Position numbers and translations under genes: made by a program. Under the pieces are notes generated by a model, which saw only the letters and a list, made by a program, of their open reading frames with translations, had not been told where the DNA came from and made no database searches. Below are positions 31,985 to 43,392 of a stretch of DNA of 64,000 nt, piece after piece. Position 1 is the first letter of the stretch; the number at the start of each line of letters is the position of its first letter. Origin of the DNA: Metaphire vulgaris. Taxonomy: Eukaryota > Annelida > Clitellata > Crassiclitellata > Megascolecidae. Location: positions 514,501-578,500 of the forward strand of contig CM030863.1 in the NCBI GenBank assembly GCA_018105865.1. Reading direction: 5' to 3'.

Positions 31985-32192
31985 CTTGTAAACACATCAT
32001 CCTCCATAAAATACTTTGCTGCGACTGCCTACCTGGATCTACAACCTCGATCACCACGGACAACGGATTACGGACTATGGATTTATCCTGGATTGAGTGC
32101 TCGTGATTAAGCTGGTGCACTGCGCCAAGCTTTCGGGCAGCGCTATAGAAATTTCGTGTTTACTTACTTATTTACTTACTTACTTACACACA
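31985..32192 (+). mobile_element. LINE 3' end with (CTTA)n tail
   Basis: Near-identical to the 3' end of the LINE at 50,700-50,898, including CTCCATAAAATACTTTGCTG, GCGCTATAGAAATTTCGTG and the CTTACTTA tail. It is 5'-truncated, as usual for target-primed reverse transcription. A second, shorter CTTA-tailed end lies at 32,330-32,374. Confidence 0.85.
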
Positions 32193-32908
32193 GTACTAGT
32201 ACTTTCACAGTACACCAATCAGTGTTCCGGTAATACCTCACTGCCCTTTGGACGTTGACTATTGCCTGGCTGATCACATATCTTTCCCATAGCTAAGAAT
32301 AAGCAGCTACTGTTTTGCTGCTTTCCAAGGCTCTATAAAATCCACGAGATTTTACTTACTTACTTACTTACTTATGCCAGAGGATAAAGAGTCTAGCCTT
32401 CTGGGCTGATCGAGGCTAAATCCCAGGTGGAGGTTGCCAGTTTTTTTCTAGCTGTTCGACCTTCCCAACCTAAAATAGAGAATTTAAAAAAACACTGATC
32501 CGATTCATATTGTATCTTCATATTTTGACTTATCAGTCAGCATGCATTCTAGCCTATAGTATGTAGCATTCGTCTCGAAATAATTACTGAACGGATTTAA
32601 TAAACGGGCGTTAATAATAATTGTATCATTTGAATTCAACCATGATCTGTATTTGTCTGCAATTATCATTTAATATTGTTCATCTCTTTGTTAATGTTTG
32701 CGCAATAACTGATCGTAGACATTTCTTCGACGGTTGCCTTATGTCGGGGCTTTTTTGTGCCGGAGCGAGGCGGAGCGCTCCGGAAAAAAATCCGGACCGC
32801 GTTCCGAAAAATCCGAAGACTTTTTGCAAAATTAAATTATTAAATAGAAAATTTAGAACTATATATCTATCTATCTATCTATACATTGTTGTAGTGTATT
32901 GATTATAA

Positions 32909-32965
<57 letters not shown>

Positions 32966-33218
32966 CTACGTGACTACGTCATGTTGACAAGTGACTTCCG
33001 GAAAATATCTTTTTACAAAAAGCCCTACCTTATGTCAATAGCTTATCAGACGATATTAGCGATTACTTTTATCGATTGCAACGATGAACGGTCCAATGTT
33101 TAAGTTAGATTGAAGTCTCATTTATTCTTGGTCTATGGATTCAGTTTTATCAGTAGACATGCAGTCACGCGTCAGCACGATAAGTAGTGCGCATATATTT
33201 ATTGCTGTGTCCGTTGAC

Positions 33219-33380
33219 TAGCGTTTATTCTAGACCTTCTCTGGGGGAGAATCCCCTCAAGTTTGAAATCCCCCCAAAAGAAGTTGACATTTTGGCAAGT
33301 AGTATGACTTCCCCAATATCTGTTTCCCCAAAATGTTAAACTCCCTCCCCCCAATGTCTAGGTGGCTAGAATAAACACTG
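33219..33380. mobile_element. hAT-like MITE with perfect CCGTTGAC duplication
   Basis: Ends TAGCGTTTATTCTAGACC and inverted CAGTGTTTATTCTAGCCACC; flanked by CCGTTGAC at 33211-33218 and 33381-33388. Related to the element at 51520-51689. Confidence 0.85.
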
Positions 33381-33675
33381 CCGTTGACAAATACGGCTAG
33401 GCCTATAGCTAGTCATATAGTCGAGAGTCGAGGAGAGCCCTCAGCATATCTTGTCTAGGCCTAAATTGAAGTCTAACTCCCACCTGTAGAATGTCACTAC
33501 GCCGGCTTCGTTAAGGTCACTTGTGAAATATTGTTTGCTTGTACTGATGGCTGAGTTTTACTTTCGTAATTCGTGGTTATATGATCTTGCCAATAGTACC
33601 GGTTTATGCTCTTAAATTGGGTTTCCGGTTTGACTGTAATCGCGAGATAATATATATAACAATATATAATATATA

Positions 33676-33791
33676 TTTATAACAAGGTTTAAAGTGGTTC
33701 AGTAGGGACTGCCCTGTGTGAGAACCACTGTATAGATAGACTTGAATTTCCTCGAATTTATAAATTACTCTTGAAGAAGCCTAAAGACTGA

Positions 33792-33833
<42 letters not shown>

Positions 33834-33905
33834 GTCTATTATTATTATTATGTTATTATTATTATTATTATTATTATTATGTCTATCATTATTATTATTA
33901 TTAAT
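33676..33905 (+). repeat. Dispersed repeat with (ATT)n tract
   Basis: Third copy of the GTTTAAAGTGGTT...CCTGTGTGAGAACCACT repeat, followed by ATT arrays with TATGTCT interruptions. Confidence 0.6.
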
Positions 33906-34042
33906 TGGCAGTTAACGCACATTAGGTAATTCACTAAGTGAAGAATCATATAAGCGTTGGGCGAGTGGACGCGTCCTAAACAGTGTTGCAGAGTACAGTT
34001 TTCGGTCGACGTTTAAACGATTTGCTTGTTTTCTGTTTTCAG

Positions 34043-34366
34043 CGACAGCTGACCTCGTCAATGTCGTCCCAAAGGCCGAAGTGATCAGAAACGGAAGCGT
34101 CGTTTTCCCGTGCGCCACTTCGTTTGGAGACAGATATTCCGTCGACTGGCAACACACGCCAGTTGGATCGACCAAGACCATAGACGTCTTTCTTGCCGGA
34201 TACTTAGATGCTCAGTTTAAAGACAAGTACAGCATCTCCAGGGACAAGGACAAAGGTCAATTCAATTTGACGGTAATGAACGCACAGCTGACCGACGCCG
34301 GGACATATACATGCATCGACATGGACGGAGCTGGCGAACAACGACGGACATCTTTGATTGTTTACG
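34043..34366 (+). CDS. Ig-propeller receptor exon: Ig domain 1 (V-like)
   Basis: Acceptor TTCTGTTTTCAG, donor TACG|GTGAAG, phase 1 to 1, 324 nt. VVFPCATS, VDWQHTPVGS, FNLTVMNAQLTDAGTYTC and a final RRTSLIVY strand give a clear V-type Ig pattern with the D-x-G-x-Y-x-C motif. Confidence 0.92.
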
Positions 34367-37300
34367 GTGAAGAAGTATTACTACTCTTTTGCGTTATGCC
34401 ATTGCATTGGCTAAAACCACTGGTTTGAAGAGTATTTTAGAATTTCATCTGATCCACTTTCCAGCATTTAAATAGACCGTTGTCCAAATATTCTTTTAAA
34501 GTGAAACTATAACTGTGATGTCAATCGCTAGAATTGCTAGTCATATTCCGTTGTTATTCTACGGAATGTTTTGCATCGTGAACTGTCTTTCTAGATTCTC
34601 ATCCGATCGGAACTTCAAACGTTTCTTTGACCCAGATTTCGATTTGCGGCGACGCGGCTGACGTCATCGGTTTGTCCTGCGACGTGACCTACAATGGAGA
34701 CGAACGTCCTGAGTTGAGATGGATCCAGGTCTTCCAGAATGGAACCGAATCGGAGATTTCAGACGGTACAGAAGACATCACTCGGGACAGGGCGTTCCTC
34801 AGAACGGTGATCAGAGTGAGTCCTCAGATGGACGGCGCATACTTCAGGTGTCAGACTAAACTTCGGAAGTACAATTGGAACTCCTCTGAACTTCAAGTTC
34901 AGTGTAAGTTAAGAACCACTGCTGGCCGTAGATGGACATATGAGACTATGAATTCATTTGACTACAGATTTTGACAAACGTGTTGTCATGCCTTCACTAT
35001 GTGAGATGGAATTAGCGGTCTAGTCTTAATAATCTGCATCTTTTGAGTTCTTTCAAAAACACTTAAATATCTGTTTTAGATGCGTTGCCAAATAGGACGA
35101 TAATTGAACTGGATAAGAAAACGCGTGTCTTATGTCAAGTGGACACAAATCGAAATTGCAGTTACAAATGGTTCTTAGAAGATGGAAAAACTCATTTGTC
35201 TGATTTGAGAACTTTGGATTTGTCTGAAATGTCTCCTGGAACTTACTTCTGCAGAGCGAATTGCGCTATTCGCAGTACGGGCTGTTCTGTTGACGGAACA
35301 ACTGTTCACTATTCGGAAACCGACCCTCATCTTCGCCGGGTATGTTAAGAATTCCACTTGCAAATGATTGATGACCTCTGAACGTATATGTTACTAGAAT
35401 GCAGTTTCATTAACAGGATTGCCACATTGAACACATACGCTGCGGCGAGGCTGTGGTTGATGATGAGAGATACAGATAGATGCATAAAGGGCCTTAATGC
35501 GTATTACTGTATTTACGCTTCGTTTTTATGAACTGATGCATTTCGAATCCTGATCGCCAGCGCAATATTTGTTCTCAAAACATAATACTGTCTTTATAAT
35601 GAGTGATTGGAATTCAAGTTATTTGCAGACTATTTTGTAGCTTTAAGATATATCTTCCCCCCAACTGAGAAATCTAAAACCAGTACTACATATTCTTTAT
35701 TAAAGACGTTACAAGCCCAACTGGTTGAAACCACACATGGCTATGTATATATATAGTATGTATATATATATGTATATATGTGTATATATATGCATATATA
35801 CTGTAGTATGTATGCTAAATCAATTTTTGTGTTTTGTAGGCATTTTCGTCACAGCAGCACTTGCAATCGTCATGTTGATAATTGGTGTGGTTGTATTGAT
35901 CATAGTTTTAAAAAGGTAAATAGCCACAAGTTTGTCATTTAGTATGTTCCATTTGAGATTGCAACGCAACCACAATTCATTATTCAGAAGAGGATTGATC
36001 TTTGCGCTGTGTTGGAAATTGTTGCCATTAGTTATTCATATTGTTTCTAACAAAACGATTGAAGAACTGAAAAAGTTCCCTTTAGATATCTGTAAATAGT
36101 TCATTCAGATGCGAGTCAACATATTCGTAAGACCTCTGCTTAACTGTTAGAAAATTTTCCTAAAGACTTTTAAATACTGTAATATGATACTTTAGGAAAC
36201 GTCAGAGAGGCGCCGCCACCAATGACGAAACGGATCCTCTTCTTAAGAGTAAGTCATTGTCTAGAAAATCACACTTTCTAACGTTCTTAATCTTTTCACG
36301 AACACACCAAGTATTTAATTTAAACTAATTAAATAATTTCTTTAATCAGCGATGTGTTTGTAACTTGTTAGGCCTACTATGCTCCAGAAATTTGAGACGC
36401 TGAGTTCTTGTTGTTTACTTATCTCTTACTGGTTATGTTCTCTCTTACCTTGAAATTCAAAAGTTCTAGTAAACATAATATGCGAAAATATGCAAAACAA
36501 TAGAGAGGTAAAAAGATCAACCATTATGCGTTTGACAGTTTAATTAAAGCATATTGTTCTTAACCACAGGTGATGAAACTTTGACGCCAACACCCGATGT
36601 TGAAAAACTTATAGTACGAGGAATTTCTGAAATGAAGTTCATTTATGTGATCTTCCAAGGTAAGCCCTTTATTAGAGTATACAAAACCTTGGATAAGTTT
36701 GAAAAAGATCGGGATATTGACCTGAAACAATATTTGGTGGAACCGTGGACTTTGCGGTCATGTGAGCAACTGAACTCTCTCTACATCGCTGACAAATGCA
36801 AGAACTGCATCTGGAAATATGATCTGTCAACAAATGAAACGGCCAAAATCGTCACCGATTTAAAACAACCACACAAGTTTTCCGTTACGCTCAGTGGAGA
36901 CATCGTAGTTCCAAAGTGGCTTCCAAAGACAGGCCTACAGATTTTTAAAAGCGACGAAAGCGGTCGTTTCAAGTCAGAGGTCATTGAATTGCCCGAGGAC
37001 ATGAGAGAGCCTTACGATGCGCTGCTGCTATCTTCAAACACTGTCGTTGTCGCCCACGGACACTCACAGACTGCACAGCAGAGAGTGTGCTTGCTGGAAA
37101 AGGACGACACGGGTCCGTGGACGATTACGTGGTCATATCCGCCCAAAGGAGGATCCGCTGACGAATTCAATGACATTGACGAAATGGCAATGGACGGCGA
37201 CGGCATCCTGTACGTTACCGATCAGAACAATCAACGCATCGTACTATTGGACATCAAAGGCCAATACCTGGACTCTGTCGACACACGCAAACTGCCTTAT

Positions 37301-40300
37301 CGAATCTGCTATTCCAAACATTATCGGAGACTCCTTGTTGGTCACCACGGAGCCATCTCCATCTATAAACATCTAGGTATGTACCTAACGTTAATCGAAC
37401 GTCTATTTCAGCTATTTGGGCACGTGTGCGCAATGAAAGAGTACGGAAAGATCAAAGCTCTACTGTTTGGAATTATATGAGGGTGTCAATAAGAGAGGAA
37501 GACCACACAAGGAACGGTGTGATGATATTGAAGAATGGTGTGGAAGCAGTTTACAGGATCTGAGTCACAGAGTAATGAACAGGAAAGAATGGCTACAAAC
37601 TGCAAAGATGGCATATGTAAAACAACGGGCGATGAATCAACGGTTAATGTTAATGAAGATTCCCCTGTGGTCTTATATTAAATGTCTGGCGTTGCCTTGC
37701 TAAGGCTGTGATAATTATAATAGATCTGTAAGTCTGTTGCAGTGATTTCTGCGTATATTTCAGAGGAAAACTGAAATTAGGTTATCGATATATTCAGCTA
37801 TGGTTTGCAAACGATGTTTTCTGATCGTTTGTCACCGAGAGTTTTGGTAGCATTAGATGCCTATAATTAATCAATTCAGAACTGTTGCATATATCTTTGC
37901 TATGAAACTTTGATAATTAGTAAAGAATTCTTGTATAAAACACGATAATATGTTTAGCACATATTTTATAACAGGAACTGGCAAAGAAGTGAAAATGCAA
38001 TATCAACAAACAGTCGTTTGCGAAAGGTTAGGCTAAAATATTACTAACTAAATTTTTATTCAGCACATTAATGACAGCAAGATATTATAATTAGAAATAC
38101 TCATATATTATCTTATAGGTAAAATGCTAATGATGTCTTCTCTCAAACTTTAGGCAATATATTTCCAAAGTGGTTTGTAGACATTGCTGCTCAGTATGCT
38201 TTTAAGATGTGTTGATCGCTCTCATTAGCCAAAGTAAAATTTTTGAAATGCAAAAGAATCTAGAATGTTGGAATCGTCCGTTTCATGTTCTCCTTGCATA
38301 GCAGTTTTAAGGGTTCTGAATTTAATTAGCTTCAGTCAGGGAATTCATATTCGTAAGCGTAATTGTAGCCATAGCCCTATATCACACTTTGGTGTGGGAT
38401 GCTTTTACTGACTGGACTTTGTTTTGATTATTATATTCAGTTATTCGCCTGAAAAAGATTTCCCAATATCAAAATCATGTAAGTAATGAATTTTTTAGTA
38501 TCTAACATAGTTCTACTGAATAGAAATTTAAGTAGTTCAGTAACACAGTAGTTAAAAGAAGCTACGCCGATGTTGAAAACACTTTCTGTCGCACTTTTTC
38601 CTTTGCGAATTGTTTTTGAAAATGGCAAAGCGCTGATAAACATGGTATTAAGATGACAACACAAGATTCTGATAGATTTTGATGACAACATCCGAATCCA
38701 TGAACTCCATATTAGAATAGGTCTACCATCGTTAGCAAATACATTGTGAGTTATAGACCTAGTTATGTCTAGTAGTTACACGAATTAAGCAAAGTCGAGG
38801 AGAAGCTGACACAGCAATAGGAATTTGTGTATAACGATTGCGAGTGTAGTAGTTACTGTATTTATTTTCAATTTAGTAAAACATGGTAAAAAATGGAAGA
38901 TGGGTGTGAATCCTATTCCAATTGGAGAAAATATCGTCCGTGGAATGGCGGAATTAAACAATAAACTTTACATTGTCATGCAAGAGCATTCATCCATTAG
39001 AGTATTTGATCGTAAAAATTCTTTCAAAGAACTTTCACCGATCGAAACAGAAAATGATCAAAGTGGAAATTCACTTTCGGATCCTTGGTTCATTGGCGCA
39101 TGTCCCATAAACAACTGTCTATACATCACAGATAGGAAACGAAAATGTATCTTAAAGGTCGCAATACAAGACACACATCCTGAAATCTTTAAGTCTGACC
39201 TTGGAGATCCATTTAAGCTTTCAGTTACTTCTAATGGACGAATTCTGATCCCAATTTGGCCTTCAGGATTAGAGATATACAATACTGACGGTTCCCTGCA
39301 CGAATCCATCGATCTTCCAAGTGACATGCTGGAACCGTATCACGCAATTCAAGTAAAAGAGGGCGCTTTTATCGTCAGCCACGGTGACAAGAAGAGTGAA
39401 CTTCATCGAGTGTGTGAGGTGAGATGGAGTAAGAGGAAGGCAGTCAGATTGTTTGGAGCTACGGTTATGAGAGAGGAAAGAGGGAGGATCAGCTGAATCG
39501 TCCACGAAATGTTGCCACAGACGGCAAAGGCCGAATATTCGTCACAGATGAAGGAAACAGAAGAATCATTCAACTGGATGGAGATGGAAAGCTGCTGAGT
39601 AAGTCGGAAAATCTTTCTAAAACTCCCGAAAGAATGTGCTATTCTTCATCAGTTGACGAAATCCTCGTTGGTGGATATGGATTCATTGATCGGTACTATA
39701 GAGACAAAGATGGTGAGTTGGTGAATTGTAAAGACACTTTTTATTCATAAGCCAGGAGTAGGTATACTAAGAGACCTTTGAAACCAAAATGTTTACTGGC
39801 AAGCATTTAAATGATCGTAATTTATGCCTGATTAAGATGGCAATGCATATCTGGTCTATCAGTCTCATGGTTTGGCATAGTAACAATTTATACTTCTTAT
39901 GACAAGGTTCATCATTGCATTTGATTAGATAATATATTTTAAAATTATGAACTTGGTAATCTATGGCAATTTCATTTGCAAGTATTTGTTACTGGATGCA
40001 AGTTTCGATTCACGAATCATGTCTGCTATCAGTTTATTCTAACAAATAATAAGAATAATTAATAATTAATTATTATTATTATTATTATTATTACGAACAT
40101 TTCTAGAGCGCAAATAATCGCAAAGCAGCAAATGCGCTAATGCATTTAGCGCATTAACTTATGCAATATCAGCTATTTATTCATTGAGATCTCACTTTGT
40201 GAGAGTCCAAATCCAGATGGAAAACATCTAAGATCAGTCGGAGTGGAAAACAGGAGAGGAAAAGCCAACTCTAGAAGAATAGGCTCCAGTTATTCAATGA

Positions 40301-40423
40301 GAAAAGCATTATTACACACTTGGCTTTAGCTGTAATTAAAGATAAATTATTGCATACTTATTCTATTGAATGTAATTTTATGTCATTTGATTTATTTCAG
40401 ATCAGATACGATTCTGTGTGTAA
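34043..40423 (+). CDS. IgSF receptor with cytoplasmic NHL-like beta-propellers (gene span)
   Basis: A membrane receptor by layout: Ig-like exons (34043-34366, 34595-34903, about 35080-35343), one transmembrane exon (35840-35915), a tail exon (36196-36248) and two large exons (36570-37376, 38877-39712), each encoding six propeller blades; a probable terminal exon at 40401. Phases agree at all joins if Ig domain 3 uses the weaker donor T|GTTAAG. Basic residues after the membrane helix (KRKRQRG) put the propellers in the cytoplasm. NHL-like propellers usually bind protein or RNA and are best known from TRIM proteins; I know no named receptor with this order. A signal peptide exon is not identified. 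The second propeller exon lacks one base. Whether both propellers occur in one transcript or are alternative is unknown. Confidence 0.75.
34595..34903 (+). CDS. Ig-propeller receptor exon: Ig domain 2
   Basis: Acceptor TCTTTCTAG, donor CAGT|GTAAGT, phase 1 to 1, 309 nt. IGLSCDVTYNGDERPELRW and MDGAYFRCQTKL mark the Cys-Trp and Y-x-C positions. Several NxS/T sites. Confidence 0.9.
35080..35343 (+). CDS. Ig-propeller receptor exon: Ig domain 3 (end uncertain)
   Basis: Acceptor CTGTTTTAG. RVLCQVDT, YKWFLEDGK and SPGTYFCRANC show a short Ig domain with extra Cys. The strong donor CGG|GTATGT at 35340 leaves phase 0, which does not fit the membrane exon. A weaker donor GTAT|GTTAAG at 35344 gives the needed phase 1. 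An undetected small exon is the alternative. Confidence 0.8.
35840..35915 (+). CDS. Ig-propeller receptor exon: transmembrane segment
   Basis: Acceptor TTTTGTAG, donor AAAAAG|GTAAAT, phase 1 in and 2 out. Encodes IFVTAALAIVMLIIGVVVLI, then IVLK, a strongly hydrophobic single helix. Confidence 0.88.
36196..36248 (+). CDS. Ig-propeller receptor exon: juxtamembrane tail
   Basis: A 53-nt exon, phase 2 in and 1 out, encoding KRQRGAATNDETDPLLK. The basic start is a stop-transfer signal. ETDPLL fits the acidic dileucine sorting motif [DE]xxxL[LI], which suggests endocytic or lysosomal trafficking. Confidence 0.82.
36570..37376 (+). CDS. Ig-propeller receptor exon: six-bladed propeller 1
   Basis: Acceptor TTAACCACAG, donor CTAG|GTATGT, 807 nt, phase 1 to 1, no stops. 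Six repeats: VRGISEMKFIYVIFQGKPFI, EPWTLRSCEQLNSLYIADKC, PHKFSVTLSGDIVVP, EPYDALLLSSNTVVVAHG, IDEMAMDGDGILYVTDQNNQ and LPYRICYSKHYRRLLVGHHG. The G-x-LYVTD-x-x-N-x-R-I blade is typical NHL. The whole domain is one exon. Confidence 0.88.
37381..37690 (+). mobile_element. LINE ORF2 C-terminal remnant between propeller exons
   Basis: The plus strand reads LFGHVCAMKEYGKIK, then (frame change) GVNKRGRPHKERCDDIEEWC and NRKEWLQTAKMA. This matches the terminal GRP-x-x-R-W-x-D-I-x-EW...R-x-x-W motif of non-LTR retrotransposon polyproteins. It directly follows the propeller 1 donor, so the apparent extension of that open frame is LINE-derived. Confidence 0.75.
38877..39712 (+). CDS. Ig-propeller receptor exon: six-bladed propeller 2, one base missing
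   Basis: Acceptor TTCAATTTAG, donor GATG|GTGAGT, phase 1 in. Six repeats paralogous to propeller 1: VRGMAELNNKLYIVMQEHSS, DPWFIGACPINNCLYITDRK, DPFKLSVTSNGRILIP, EPYHAIQVKEGAFIVSHG, NRPRNVATDGKGRIFVTDEG and TPERMCYSSSVDEILVGGYG. Length is 836 where 837 keeps phase 1 to 1; the frame changes near 39,430-39,450, between blades 4 and 5. Confidence 0.82.
40401..40423 (+). CDS. Probable terminal coding exon of the propeller receptor
   Basis: A strong acceptor (TTTGATTTATTTCAG) is followed by seven codons ending QIRFCV and TAA. Entry in phase 1 fits either propeller exon. Chosen by phase and acceptor only. Confidence 0.4.
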
Positions 40424-40871
40424 TATTCTTCGAACATCTATGGAATGTAAACTGAATAGGCATAGCAAAGACATACAGTATATTTTGAACAATATCAATA
40501 TTCATAAATGTTAGAGTCAGTGGTATTTTTCTGTCTTTGTAGAACATTTACTATTATTTTTTCCTATTTAATGAAACTGCAAACATTTATGCTGCAAATA
40601 AAAGGACACAAGCAGACTTTGCAAGAAGAATACTGCTTAAAAGCACTTGACAAAGGCTGGCCGTTATGACAATGAATTTCTAACAACAGCTGATGATTTT
40701 TAAATTGCTGCATTTATGTATGATCACTTTTGTATTTTCTTGTCAAATTTTTCAACCAACAAATGGGTGACATTTTGTAATATAACTTGCCTTATAATGG
40801 ATTGAAAATTTATAACTATTACTGTATTCTTTGTTTCATATACTGCATAATAGATCTATTATCTTTATGTA

Positions 40872-40877
40872 AATAAA
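40872..40877 (+). terminator. Polyadenylation signal AATAAA
   Basis: AATAAA about 450 nt after the proposed stop of the propeller receptor and just before the start of the segmental duplication. Another AATAAA lies at 40597-40602. Confidence 0.45.
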
Positions 40878-41682
40878 GCCATTATTCTATAACTGTCAGC
40901 GATGTGCTTTACTTGTTTTTTCAACTCATTCATACTCATATAATGAATTAACCTGCCTAATACGATGATACCATCCTTGGCAATTCACAGCCAGTCGATG
41001 CGCACGTGAGAGTCTGAGGATCGAACTCAAGAGTAGCCAACAGCTCATTTCAATCGGGGCTGACTCTCGACAGAATGAAACCATCGTGAATCACCATTTA
41101 TTTAAAATGATTTAACTGATTAATTTATTTATCGCTTAGCAGCTTACGTCTCCTATCAAATCTATCACGTTCATCGTAAGAATGTGCATTAAAGAGTAAT
41201 TTGAACGTTTTATTGTTATCACAGTAGAAACATCACAAATGGAAAGACAAAGCAGACAATATTTTGAAACAAAATTAAAAAGATTTTAATGACATTTCGA
41301 TTAAAAAGACTAATGCCAAACTTTCAATATATGTTCAAAAACAGCTATAATAGATAAACATATGCAACCCAAAACAACGGTATAACATACAATTATGTTC
41401 AGAATCTAAAATGTAACAATAACATTGTCTCAATGAATGCAGAATTTTCATTTACTAGTTTAGAGCTGGTCAAATCTTCCCAATGACAATCCTACAAATA
41501 TTTCCAACGCAACACAAAATTTTGTTAGCAAAAAACATTAGTAATAATTAGTAAATACATTATGTATATATATAAGACTTGTTCGGTATCACTAAGACCT
41601 AATGTATATGTGTGGCGTCAAATTTGTATTTTGTTCTTTGTAGGTGGATTATGCTTTTAACTAATGGAGATTGAATAGAGGG

Positions 41683-41684
41683 CA

Positions 41685-41752
<68 letters not shown>

Positions 41753-41985
41753 GACAATTTATATATTGCAATAAGCATAGCGAAGGCCAAAGTCAAGAGC
41801 ACTTTACAGAGGGCACTTGTAGGAGATAGTAAATAAGTGCGTCTTTATTTTGTTTGCAAACAGTTCGGGAGAGGTCTCTTTAGTCACTTCATCTGACAAT
41901 GCATTCCATAGGACAGGGTTTCCCCGCGTAAAAGATCTCTCCCCCAGTTTCGCCGTTTTGGACGGAGGGGAACAGACAACAATAG
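41683..41985 (-). mobile_element. LINE 3' remnant with (ATA)n tail inserted in unit A
   Basis: The minus strand reads PSKTAKLGERSFTRGNPVLW, NKIKTHLFTISYKCPL, then a tail and the repeat at 41,686-41,752. Unit B lacks it: at 49,520 the flanking sequences are joined. The insertion is therefore specific to unit A. Confidence 0.85.
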
Positions 41986-42420
41986 CAACACCAGTGGTTT
42001 TTAGCAGTGGCGTAGCCAAGGTTTCTGATTACGGGTGGGAGCCACGTCGACATTTCCGGGTAAAAACGTCTCCGGCGAGCGAAAAGAAGGTTTCAAAGGA
42101 ACTCCTCGGACATTCACGAATTCTCTTCGATCATGCAACCTACCCGAACAAATTTCTCAACGCTTTTGCTCAAATCGGACAACCGATATAACTACGAATA
42201 AGTGGGCCCGACCCCCTGACTATTGGGTAATAAAGTCAAGGGTCCAGACACTACACTATTCCCCTTCTCAATAGTGGTCTCTCATAAATTGGGGCACGAG
42301 CCAAGAGGCCGAATTGACGTTAAAGCCTTATCTCCTGGCAACACCAATTGTTCTCAGCATAGGAGAGATCGAATGGACAAAACAGTAATAAAATTTAATA
42401 TTAATAATTTCACCAGTATT

Positions 42421-42426
42421 TTTATT
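42421..42426 (-). terminator. Polyadenylation signal of GPI-Ig gene A
   Basis: AATAAA on the minus strand about 140 nt after the stop codon; conserved at 49961-49966 in unit B. Confidence 0.5.
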
Positions 42427-42563
42427 ATGTAATATTATTAGTGATGATGAGGAGAATAACTATGATGATGATGAGATGATGATGATGATGATGATGACGT
42501 ATGTCGTTCCACAGCAACAACAGCAATCAGTGATGCATATAATCTCACTTGTTTTCAGTAGAG

Positions 42564-42634
42564 TCAGTGAACGAGGAAAGCTGCCATGAGACTCAGCATC
42601 ATAGCAATAGCATCGACGCCGTCTCTTTCCAGGT
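42564..42634 (-). CDS. GPI-Ig copy A exon 5: GPI signal
   Basis: Acceptor TTTTACAG, then LERDGVDAIAMMLSLMAAFL, VH and TGA. Nearly identical in copy B (one Ala to Val change). Confidence 0.82.
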
Positions 42635-43343
42635 CTGTAAAAGAAACAAGATAGAACATGAAATGTCAGATTTATTTGACGCCTCTATCTGAATCAGCAG
42701 ACACAAGCAGACCATCGCATTGCAGGGCTTTATCCTTTGAATAATATTCATTACATAGTGATCATAGACAAACACACACACACACATTCCCACACACACA
42801 AAAACACAAACACACATACACACTCACATATATATATACATATACAGTACAGCATATAAATCATCGAGTTATAGTGACGCAGAGGATTTAAGATCGTTTT
42901 TCGATCCACCTCAAAAATATTGCTGGCTGGATTTAATCTTCTCAGATTTGAACTTGAAGTAAACGATTTTAATGTGAAAGGGTTCCTGCCCTCGTCCCGT
43001 TTGTTTGAGAAGTCGATTACTGAATCTAATCTTGACATAACACAAGTGTATTAAAATGACCTGACCATTGCAGATGTATAGGTTCTAAGTGAATTAGTGA
43101 AATACAGGTAACAATAATGACTGCGAGAAATCTTCGATCGATCTACTCACTGGCATTGGAGGTTTTATTGCCAGGAGAATTGGTTGCTCTTTCTCTGGCC
43201 GCCGCAAACACCGCCTCTAAACAGACAAGATACGCATTTTAATGTCTGAGAAAACTTTGACCTAAAATTCATCGGGGTCTTATTCGGGCGTTAGAAGGAG
43301 CAACGCAAGGTCGCTTAAGAAAAACATTTTGAGTAATATAAAA

Positions 43344-43392
<49 letters not shown>

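Larger units (their letters stand above)
30615..34042. other. Divergent intergenic region between two IgSF genes
   Basis: The minus-strand gene ends its known 5' part at 30,614 and the plus-strand gene begins by 34,043, so the promoters and signal peptide exons of both should lie here. I could not identify either with confidence. The region holds (AT)n tracts (30.88, 32.91 kb), LINE 3' ends, a MITE (33.2 kb) and ATT repeats (33.79-33.90 kb). Confidence 0.6.

Noticed and set aside
37377..37703. Extension of the propeller 1 frame and the following frame as receptor tail
   Set aside because: A good donor ends the exon at 37,376, and the sequence after it matches LINE polyprotein C-termini.
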